Below, one piece after another: positions 1-6,201 of a stretch of DNA of 47,385 nucleotides. A model generated the notes under the pieces. It saw only the letters and a program-made list of their open reading frames with translations, had not been told where the DNA came from and made no database searches. Each line of letters opens with the position of its first letter. The first letter of the stretch is position 1. The stretch spans positions 1 through 47,385 of the forward strand of contig JBKEBQ010000047.1 in the NCBI GenBank assembly GCA_047973225.1, given 5' to 3'. The translations under genes and the position numbers were made by a program. The stretch comes from JBKEBQ01 sp047973225. Lineage in GTDB: Bacteria > Bacillota_I > Bacilli_A > Erysipelotrichales > Erysipelotrichaceae.

Positions 1-359
1 TTTCATTATCCACAAGTACACATAAATAAGAACTTCCATATTTTGTCATTGAAGAATGTAATTCATCAATGACAATATTAGTAGGAAGTTTTAGTCTAGG
101 AAAGTTAACGAAACTATCGAAGTAACATTGAACTAATGTAGTAGAGACATGATTATGTTGTGCAATATCTTTGTAGGATAAATGAAAATTACCAAGTTCT
201 TTCATAATATTTATCATCGTCGCATAGCTAGTAATGAAACCCGAAAAGGTAAAAGAGTTATCTTCAGAAAATGTTTTCACGCAAGATTCGTATCGAAAGC
301 GTCTAGCATTCCAAATAATAAAACCATCAAAGTTCTTAATGATAGAGTATTTAATTTTT
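1..359 (-). pseudogene. ISL3-family transposase remnant, cut by the window edge
   Basis: Reading the minus strand gives a continuous frame of about 119 codons. It contains an Arg/Phe-rich segment (IIWNARRFRYESCVKTF), a helix-turn-helix-like stretch (YKDIAQHNHVSTTLVQCY) and then NIVIDELHSSMTKYGSSYLC, which is typical of the ISL3 transposase where the catalytic DDE domain begins (the Asp of IDE). The frame runs off the left edge, so the catalytic C-terminal part is outside. Upstream (above 359) the frame meets stop codons within a few bases and no N-terminal zinc-finger part is found in register, so the copy looks frameshifted or truncated at its 5' end. A plus-strand ORF over the same bases is a shadow. 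Confidence 0.72.
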
Positions 360-506
360 TCTCTTCAATTATATATAGCTTGCTATTACTATTATTATAT
401 AGTATAATTTTTCTAGGAGTATGTGTGTTCATGAACTTAGAATTTGTTTATGTGTAAGGGAGAGTAAATAAAAGAGCATCGGAAGGTAGAAAAGGGTTGT
501 ACCGAC

Positions 507-553
507 ACTTTCAAGTTTGAAGGTAAAGTACAAAAAAAGAAAACTTTGAAAGT
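507..553 (+). promoter_or_regulatory. Inverted repeat in the leader of the 569 surface protein gene
   Basis: A 12-base arm at 507-518 (actttcaagttt) is complementary to 541-553 (aaactttgaaagt) apart from one bulged base. The right arm ends directly against the GGAGG ribosome binding site of the gene at 569. A stem of this kind in the 5' untranslated region could stabilise the mRNA or modulate ribosome access. There is no T-run, so it is not a terminator. Confidence 0.5.
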
Positions 554-568
554 GGAGGAAATGTAAAG

Positions 569-2242
569 ATGTCTAATTTTAGCAAGAAAAAAAGCAAGTG
601 GTTATTTAAGTTATTTGTTGTTTTTGGCTTGATCGCAGCTTCTATGGGTAGCGTTTTGGCAAATGAGTCGGTATACGACGAAAGTGAAAATGTAAAAGAG
701 GTAAAGAGCACTTCTAGCGAAAGAGCAGAAGAGGGTAATCTTTTCAGTGTTTCTTTTGGAAATGTTGGAGGGAAGTTTAAAGTTGCAGTTTATGATAGAA
801 CGGTGGGCAGTAGTCCTGTTGGTAAAATTTTAGGCGAAACAATCACTTCCGATAAGGTATATACAGTTCCAACTGGTGGTGGTTTTACGATTGAGCGACT
901 AGTTGAACAAGGATATGACGTTGATTATTGGGAAGTGGATGGAGTGCGGCAAGGAGACACTGTCGGGAGTCGAAAGATTATCAATGTAAAAGATGGTGTT
1001 AACCGAAGTTTTAAAATGTATGCTAAAAATAAACTTTTTGAAATCACTGCAGGTGTTGATGATAGCGATATCGGAAAAGGTAGCATCTCACCAGAGGGAA
1101 CAGCTTCGGTAAAAAGCTTTTCTGATAAGACATATACAGTAAAAGCGAATCAAGGATATGATATTAATTATGTAGCTATTGATCAGGAGATCATAAATGA
1201 AACAAATGCACTAACGAATCGCTTTGGCGAATATACGATTTCAGCAGATAGAAAAGAAGCTACGTTTACATTTAAAAACATTACGGAGAAGCATACGATC
1301 GCACCACGTTTCAAAGAGGCGTTACCGGAAGAGTTAAGTGCCAAAGTGAAAGTTGGAAATGGTGGGAGTTTACTTGTTGAGGCATGGGAAGAACATTATG
1401 TGAACAATAAACCAACAACTCCAGTATTGGAAAAAATAGTTGCTGGTGGGACAAGTGGTAGTTATATGTACCCGTATGGAGGTGATATTACATTTTCGCC
1501 TCTTCCAAATCCTGGATATAGAGTGGACTATTGGAAGTTAAGCGATGGTGCAACGAGTACGAATCAATATGGATTTGCATATTTAAATAGTACAGAAGAA
1601 AAAAACATCGAAGTATATTTTAAAAAAGCAGAATTTCAAATTAATGCTTCAAGCGGTGTTGGTGGAACGATTTCATCACCTGGAAGTACAACTGTATTGG
1701 GTACAGAAAATAAAACTTACATGATTACTCCAGATGCAGGATATAAAATTTCTGATGTGCTCGTTGATGGCACATCCGTAGGTGCGCTAAGTACATACGA
1801 TTTTAAAAATGTTGTAAAAGATCATACAATCGAGGCTATGTTTGAAAAAGCAGTTTATGCCGTAAACTTTGATATTGCGACAAATGGCGGCGAAGGTGAT
1901 GCACCAGAGGCACAAGCCCTACACGCAGGTGATTACGTCAGCAAACCAGCAGATCCAATTAGAGATGGTTATAATTTTATCGGGTGGTTTGATGCAACAA
2001 CAGGTGGAAATCAATGGGATTTTGCAAGTAATGTTGTAACGGATACTGATGTGACATTATATGCACAATTTGAAGTTATCGAAGTAGCACCAAGTATCGA
2101 TGTTGAAGAACCAATTGTTGAGGTAGCGCCGAGTGTTGATACAGGTGATACATCAATGATGGTAACATGGATTTCATTATTGGTGATTTCACTTTTTGGA
2201 ATCATTATATTTAGAAATAAAAAAAACGTACACTCAAAATAA
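569..2242 (+). CDS. Secreted repeat protein with two A-B repeat pairs, an InlB-type repeat and a C-terminal membrane anchor
   Basis: 557 residues. A signal peptide covers about residues 1-31, ending in SMGSVLA. Two duplicated blocks follow: an A module (about 45-155 and 253-350) with the shared core GYxVDYW, and a B module (about 157-248 and 352-430) of the 'bacterial repeat' type, with GxGxIS near its start and a GYxIxxVxxDG core. Residues about 430-510 form one Listeria-Bacteroides/InlB_B-type repeat (GYNFIGWFDATTGG ... LYAQF). The C terminus has a hydrophobic segment and a basic tail, preceded by APSVDTGD instead of a clear LPxTG, so sortase anchoring is likely but the sorting signal is degenerate. 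The start is fixed by GGAGG about 10 bases upstream. Role: surface adhesin or stalk protein (inference). A terminator follows at 2291. Confidence 0.8.
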   Translation: MSNFSKKKSKWLFKLFVVFGLIAASMGSVLANESVYDESENVKEVKSTSSERAEEGNLFSVSFGNVGGKFKVAVYDRTVGSSPVGKILGETITSDKVYTVPTGGGFTIERLVEQGYDVDYWEVDGVRQGDTVGSRKIINVKDGVNRSFKMYAKNKLFEITAGVDDSDIGKGSISPEGTASVKSFSDKTYTVKANQGYDINYVAIDQEIINETNALTNRFGEYTISADRKEATFTFKNITEKHTIAPRFKEALPEELSAKVKVGNGGSLLVEAWEEHYVNNKPTTPVLEKIVAGGTSGSYMYPYGGDITFSPLPNPGYRVDYWKLSDGATSTNQYGFAYLNSTEEKNIEVYFKKAEFQINASSGVGGTISSPGSTTVLGTENKTYMITPDAGYKISDVLVDGTSVGALSTYDFKNVVKDHTIEAMFEKAVYAVNFDIATNGGEGDAPEAQALHAGDYVSKPADPIRDGYNFIGWFDATTGGNQWDFASNVVTDTDVTLYAQFEVIEVAPSIDVEEPIVEVAPSVDTGDTSMMVTWISLLVISLFGIIIFRNKKNVHSK

Positions 2243-2290
2243 TAAATGCTTTAGAAGAAATATAGTACTATATAGTAAGTGAAGTAAAAA

Positions 2291-2326
2291 AGCTCTGCCC
2301 ATTGTAACGATGGCGGGCTTTTTTTG
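2291..2326 (+). terminator. Rho-independent terminator after the 569 gene
   Basis: An imperfect GC-rich hairpin around gcccattgtaacgatggcgg is followed by a run of seven T. It lies about 50 bases downstream of the stop codon of the surface protein gene. Confidence 0.7.
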
Positions 2327-2460
2327 TGATAAAGTGTAAGATTTGGCAAGAAAATCATTGTAGGGAGTGGCTGCAAACATATATTTTGAAAAGATTAGAA
2401 ACATCGGTATATTGGTATAATAACGTTTCCTCTTAAATTACGGGAAAACAATAAAAACAA

Positions 2461-2488
2461 TTTACATTTCTTTTTATTGTGTTATAAT
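2461..2488 (+). promoter_or_regulatory. Sigma-A promoter of the GntR-ABC operon
   Basis: TTTACA at 2461-2466 and TATAAT at 2483-2488 are separated by 16 bases. The first gene begins 28 bases after the -10 box, with its own AGGAGG. Confidence 0.7.
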
Positions 2489-2500
2489 ATTAATACAATA
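2475..2500. promoter_or_regulatory. Probable GntR/YtrA-type operator overlapping the -10 box
   Basis: An inverted repeat has arms 2475-2484 (tattgtgtta) and 2491-2500 (taatacaata), with 9 of 10 positions complementary around a 6-base centre. It covers the TATAAT box and the expected transcription start. The last gene of the operon encodes a YtrA-like GntR repressor, and repressors of that group commonly bind such palindromes in their own operon promoter. The pairing of protein and site is inferred. Confidence 0.55.
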
Positions 2501-2515
2501 GAAAAGGAGGAAATT

Positions 2516-3220
2516 ATGAATGAATTAGTGAAAATCAGTAATGTTACAAAAAAGTATGGAAAAAAGGTAGCATTAGAAAATGTTTCTATTGATGTAAAAG
2601 CAGGAGAAATTATTGGGTTATTGGGACCTAATGGAAGTGGAAAGACAACATTGATTAAAGTATTGAATTGCTTATTGGCGGATTATGAAGGTAGTATCAT
2701 GGTAGAGGGAAATCAACTCGGGATCGATTCTAAAAAAATCATTTCATATTTGCCAGATGTCGATTACTTTGAGAGTTGGATGAAGGGAAACGATGCCTTG
2801 GAACTTTTTATGGATATGTACAAAGATTTTGATTATGAACGTTGTATGTCGTTACTAACAAAATTTCTAATTGATCCAAAAATGAAATTTAAAAACATGT
2901 CAAAAGGGATGAAAGAGAAGTTTATGTTGTCGCTAGTGATGTCTAGAAAAGCAAAAATATTAATTCTTGATGAGCCGATTGGCGGTGTGGATCCAGCTGC
3001 GCGTGAAGTAATTCTAGATACCATTTTGGAAAATTATAGCTCTGAACAAACGATTATTTTGTCTACACATTTAATAGCAGATATTGAAAGAATATTTAAT
3101 CGTGTGATTTTTATCAAAGAGGGACGCATTGTTTTGGATGATGAAGTGGATGCGGTTCGCGAAAAAACAGGAAAATCTATTGATGAATTATTTAGAGAGG
3201 AGTTTAAGTATGTTGCTTAA
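2516..3220 (+). CDS. ABC transporter ATP-binding protein (YtrB-like)
   Basis: 234 residues from the ATG that sits 7 bases after AGGAGG; a longer frame starting at 2477 would read through the promoter and operator. All ABC ATPase motifs are present: Walker A GPNGSGKTT, a signature degenerate to NMSKGMKEK, Walker B ILILDEPIGGVD and the switch His in STHL. It energises the permease encoded immediately downstream, whose start codon overlaps this gene's end by 11 bases. With the downstream YtrA-type repressor it forms a three-gene cassette. In Bacillota such cassettes usually respond to cell-envelope stress or antimicrobial peptides, or handle metabolites; the substrate cannot be read from the sequence. 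Confidence 0.88.
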   Translation: MNELVKISNVTKKYGKKVALENVSIDVKAGEIIGLLGPNGSGKTTLIKVLNCLLADYEGSIMVEGNQLGIDSKKIISYLPDVDYFESWMKGNDALELFMDMYKDFDYERCMSLLTKFLIDPKMKFKNMSKGMKEKFMLSLVMSRKAKILILDEPIGGVDPAAREVILDTILENYSSEQTIILSTHLIADIERIFNRVIFIKEGRIVLDDEVDAVREKTGKSIDELFREEFKYVA

Positions 3221-3986
3221 ATTAATAAAATATGAATTTAAACACAATCGTGTAAATTTCTTTTCCATTTATGCTGGAATAATCGCTCTTTCCTTTTTTA
3301 TGGGACAAATGGAGATATTATCTGAAAGTGATTTTTTGATAGGACTTCTAATTTTTTTATATTGTATTTGTCTTGTAGTTTTGTTTGTTTTTACATTAGC
3401 GTCCATTGTGCTCTCGTATAAACGCTCAATGTTTTCTAAGTCTAGTTATTTGAATATGACACTGCCGGTGTCGACAACACAGTTGATGCTCTCCAAGTTA
3501 ATTATGTCGGTGATTTGGATTATTTTGGCTTATTGTGTAGTATTTATATCTTTTATTATTATCTTTTTATCCGCTTTAGATATGTCCGGAGTGCGTGAAA
3601 TTTTTGATTTATTATCTGAAGTCGGGTTAAAATCTACGGTGTTTTTATTTTTATTAAATATGTTTTTAGGTATTATTTCTGCCATTTTATTAATATACCT
3701 TTGTTTGACGATTGCACATACGAGCTTGATTCGCAACCATCGTAAAATTATTGCCATTATTTTGTTTTTTCTGATTTACTATTCGATAAATTGGATCAAT
3801 AAAGAATTTATTTTATCTACAGATATTTCATTTTATTATTTTCAAGACTTGTATTATTCAATTGGTAATTTTAACCATGTTTTGGAACAGTTGCTGTTGT
3901 CTAGTTTATTGTTGACAATTGTAGAAGGTTTGATTTATTTCCTAGCAACGCGGTATGCTTTGAATAAAAAAATAGAAATAGAGTAA
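3210..3986 (+). CDS. ABC transporter permease (ABC-2 type)
   Basis: 258 residues. The start is the ATG inside the 3' end of the ATPase gene, preceded by AGAGAGGAG; a longer frame from 3129 would overlap the ATPase coding region heavily. The protein is strongly hydrophobic with about six membrane helices, beginning around residues 20-35 (SIYAGIIALSFFMG) and ending around 225-245. It has no large extracellular loop. It is the membrane partner of the preceding ATPase and is translationally coupled to it. The family assignment rests on the context and hydrophobicity profile, since permeases of this type carry few sequence motifs. Confidence 0.75.
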   Translation: MLLKLIKYEFKHNRVNFFSIYAGIIALSFFMGQMEILSESDFLIGLLIFLYCICLVVLFVFTLASIVLSYKRSMFSKSSYLNMTLPVSTTQLMLSKLIMSVIWIILAYCVVFISFIIIFLSALDMSGVREIFDLLSEVGLKSTVFLFLLNMFLGIISAILLIYLCLTIAHTSLIRNHRKIIAIILFFLIYYSINWINKEFILSTDISFYYFQDLYYSIGNFNHVLEQLLLSSLLLTIVEGLIYFLATRYALNKKIEIE

Positions 3987-4005
3987 AAAGAAAGGAGATG
4001 ACGAG

Positions 4006-4368
4006 ATGAACTTTGATGCTAACTTACCGATTTATGTACAGATAATGAATGATTTCAAAAATAATATTGTATCCAACAATTTTGTGTTAGGTTCAAAGGT
4101 TAAATCGGTTCGAGAGCTTGCCATTGATTATGGAGTGAATCCGAATACAGTGCAAAGAGCATTGAGTGAGCTTGAGCGTGAAGGCTTACTTTATAGTGAG
4201 CGAACCGTTGGACGTTATGTCACGCAAGATGAAGCGCTTGTAAAGGAATTGAAGGTAAAAGAAGCTGGCTTTATTGTTGCTACATTTATCGACAATATGC
4301 AAAATCTAGGTATGGATGAGGATACGCTTCTTTCTTTATTGAAGAAAGGTTTGAAAAAAAAGACGTAA
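4006..4368 (+). CDS. GntR-family transcriptional regulator, YtrA subfamily
   Basis: 120 residues, the short form typical of YtrA regulators: an N-terminal winged helix and only a small C-terminal dimerisation tail. The DNA-binding region (about residues 5-75) starts with PIYVQIMNDFKNNIVSNN and includes KVKSVRELAIDYGVNPNTVQ and the wing GLLYSERTVGRYV. AGAAAGGAG precedes the ATG. It is the third gene of the operon, where most relatives place the regulator first. It probably autoregulates through the palindrome at 2475-2500. The stop codon lies inside the terminator hairpin. Confidence 0.87.
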   Translation: MNFDANLPIYVQIMNDFKNNIVSNNFVLGSKVKSVRELAIDYGVNPNTVQRALSELEREGLLYSERTVGRYVTQDEALVKELKVKEAGFIVATFIDNMQNLGMDEDTLLSLLKKGLKKKT

Positions 4369-4377
4369 GTCTTTTTT
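4354..4377 (+). terminator. Terminator overlapping the gntR stop codon
   Basis: The arms aaaaaagac and gtctttttt surround a GTAA loop, and the TAA stop (4366-4368) is in the loop region. The T-rich right arm acts as the U-tract. Confidence 0.65.
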
Positions 4378-4388
4378 GTAAGGGTATC

Positions 4389-4418
4389 TTGACATTGTAG
4401 CATCAAATGCTTTAGAAT
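4389..4418 (+). promoter_or_regulatory. Promoter of the leader-CNNM transcript
   Basis: TTGACA at 4389-4394 and TAGAAT at 4413-4418 are separated by 18 bases. An AGGAGG ribosome binding site follows at 4430-4435, which belongs to the small ORF at 4443 and not to the main gene. Confidence 0.6.
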
Positions 4419-4442
4419 ATGGCTATATCAGGAGGAATCACA

Positions 4443-4514
4443 GTGGAAGATTCAGATACGGATACACCTATATCCAGGAATAAAAATAAATATACACATA
4501 GGGGGATTAAGTAA
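4443..4514 (+). CDS. 23-codon leader ORF with acidic N terminus, overlapping the CNNM gene
   Basis: A GTG start lies 7 bases after a perfect AGGAGG. The peptide is MEDSDTDTPISRNKNKYTHR followed by GIK. Its TAA stop shares a base with the ATG of the next gene (TAATG), so the two are probably translationally coupled. Four acidic residues and a proline fall in the first nine positions and the rest is basic. Acidic/proline N termini of this kind are known to destabilise translating ribosomes at low Mg2+ (as in the enterobacterial MgtL leader). That the ORF is a Mg2+ sensor for the downstream putative Mg2+ exporter is my hypothesis; that it is an ORF with a strong ribosome binding site is seen directly. 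Confidence 0.55.
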   Translation: MEDSDTDTPISRNKNKYTHRGIK

Positions 4515-5839
4515 TGGTAAATATCATAATACTGATTGCTTTGATCCTATTAAATGCTTTTTTTGCGGGTAGTGAGATAGCACTTATATCATTAAATAAG
4601 AATAAAATAAAAGCAATGGTTGACGATGGTAACAAAGTTGCAAGCATTGTTTATAAAATGATTGCGATACCAACACGTTTACTTTCAACAATTCAAATAG
4701 GGGTAACCCTTTCTGGGTTTTTAAATAGTGCATTGGCATCGGATAGTTTCGCGGATGACTTAGTGCGAGTATTTTTAAGTGCTGGACTAGAAGCATCGCC
4801 AAACACATTACGTTCGATATCGTTAATAGCAATTACGGTTTTATTGGCATTTATCACGCTTATTCTAGGAGAATTGGTGCCAAAGCGTTTGGCGATGGCA
4901 AATCCTGAAAAGTTTGCTTTTGCGGTTGCCTACCCTATTTATTTTCTAAATAAAATCGCAGCTCCTTTTGTTGTTTTGATTTCGTCTTGTACAAACCTTG
5001 TTTTGCGCGTTATGGGAATTGATCCTAATGCAAATAGTCAAAATGTAACAGAAGAAGAAATACGTTTAATGGTTGCAACGAGTAGTGCGGAAGGCTCTAT
5101 TCAAGATAGTGAAAAAGAGATGATCAATAACATCTTTGAGTTTGATAATACTACGGTAGATGAGGTGATGACGCACCGTACGGATATTGAAGCGATTCGA
5201 AGTGATGCAGCTTATGAGAAGGTATTGTCGTATATGCACGGGATTCGGTATACAAGAATTCCAGTATATGAGGAAACGATTGATGCAATTATCGGTATTT
5301 TATATGTAAAAGATTTATTTAATTATATGACAAGTACAAAATTAAAAGATGAAGCTTCGTTTCATTTGAAAGATATTATTCGAAAACCATTGTTTGTTCC
5401 TGACTCAAAAGCTATTGATCAATTGTTTTATGAGTTTAAGGCAAAAGCTAATCATATTGCAGTGGTTATTGATGAGTATGGAGGTACTGCTGGAATTGTC
5501 ACCATGGAAGATTTGATGGAAGAGATTGTTGGGGAAGTATTCGATGAATATGATGACATTCCTTTTGATTACAAAAAAATTGGTGAAAGCACTTATATTG
5601 TCGATGGATCTATGATGCTAGATGACTTAGAAAAAGTATTGGAAATGGAAATGCCAAGCGATGAATATGATACGCTAAATGGATTTTTAATTGCCAAACT
5701 TGGTCGTTTACCAGAGAAAAGCGAAGAAGAACCAATTGTATTCGAAAATTATACATTTAAAATATTGGTTGTTGATGATAAGGTAATTGAAAAAGTAAGA
5801 GTTGAAAAAAAGTTTATAGAAGAAGTTGAAAAAGATTAA
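4514..5839 (+). CDS. CNNM/CorC-type membrane protein with CBS pair (putative Mg2+ exporter)
   Basis: 441 residues. Residues 1-180 form the DUF21/CNNM membrane domain, including the typical AFFAGSEIALISLNK near the N terminus and LGELVPKRLAMANPE. A tandem CBS domain follows at about 200-335 (DEVMTHRTDIEAI ... VIDEYGGTAGIVTMEDLMEE), then a CorC_HlyC domain at about 350-430. The architecture and length match Bacillota proteins such as MpfA/YhdP, which have been linked to Mg2+ efflux; many databases still call them hemolysins. It overlaps the preceding leader ORF by one base and also has its own AGGGGG about 8 bases upstream. A strong stem-loop follows the stop. Confidence 0.85.
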   Translation: MVNIIILIALILLNAFFAGSEIALISLNKNKIKAMVDDGNKVASIVYKMIAIPTRLLSTIQIGVTLSGFLNSALASDSFADDLVRVFLSAGLEASPNTLRSISLIAITVLLAFITLILGELVPKRLAMANPEKFAFAVAYPIYFLNKIAAPFVVLISSCTNLVLRVMGIDPNANSQNVTEEEIRLMVATSSAEGSIQDSEKEMINNIFEFDNTTVDEVMTHRTDIEAIRSDAAYEKVLSYMHGIRYTRIPVYEETIDAIIGILYVKDLFNYMTSTKLKDEASFHLKDIIRKPLFVPDSKAIDQLFYEFKAKANHIAVVIDEYGGTAGIVTMEDLMEEIVGEVFDEYDDIPFDYKKIGESTYIVDGSMMLDDLEKVLEMEMPSDEYDTLNGFLIAKLGRLPEKSEEEPIVFENYTFKILVVDDKVIEKVRVEKKFIEEVEKD

Positions 5840-5852
5840 AATAACAAACAAA

Positions 5853-5892
5853 CGAAAAGCGTATCTTGAGTATGAGAAAGATACGCTTTTCG
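5853..5892. terminator. Strong stem-loop after the CNNM gene
   Basis: A perfect 15-bp stem (5853-5867 with 5878-5892, arms cgaaaagcgtatctt and its complement) is A-rich on the left and T-rich on the right. It could terminate in either direction. Confidence 0.7.
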
Positions 5893-6106
5893 CTTGTTAA
5901 GGATTCTAGGTTTATAAAACCATTTCTTTTTGATAGAAATACGATGGGAATATTTCATAATCTTCAAGAACACCTTTATCATAACAAAGATGAAATTAAA
6001 ATATTATAAAAAAATTATGAAAGAATAATAATATTTTATGCAGTAAAAAATTAAGTATAAAAAAATTAGGAAGTATATAATTTTTTTTGGAATTAACATA
6101 AAAAAA

Positions 6107-6135
6107 TTGACAGCGCTTTCACCTTTACATATAGT
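6107..6135 (+). promoter_or_regulatory. Promoter of the LRR surface protein gene
   Basis: TTGACA at 6107-6112 and TATAGT at 6130-6135 have a 17-base spacer. The preceding 200 bases (5893-6106) are very A+T rich, with no gene or clear motif seen. Confidence 0.7.
6108..6121. promoter_or_regulatory. cre box (CcpA site) overlapping the -35 element
   Basis: The sequence tgacagcgctttca fits the consensus TGWNANCGNTNNCA at every fixed position. It starts inside the -35 hexamer, a position at which CcpA binding blocks RNA polymerase. This predicts carbon catabolite repression of the surface protein. Confidence 0.65.
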
Positions 6136-6201
6136 GGTATTAGAATACTGAGGATAAGATGATTTATATGTTAGAAACATATAGTCAGGAAGGAGAGTAT
6201 A

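Noticed and set aside
182..457. 91-codon plus-strand ORF at the left end
   Set aside because: The opposite strand reads as an ISL3 transposase over the same bases; the plus-strand product has no ribosome binding site and no recognisable domain.
492..520. gggttgtaccgacactttcaag considered as an ISL3 terminal repeat
   Set aside because: For an element lying to the left the terminal repeat should face the other way, and no matching copy was found near the right-hand ISL3 remnant.
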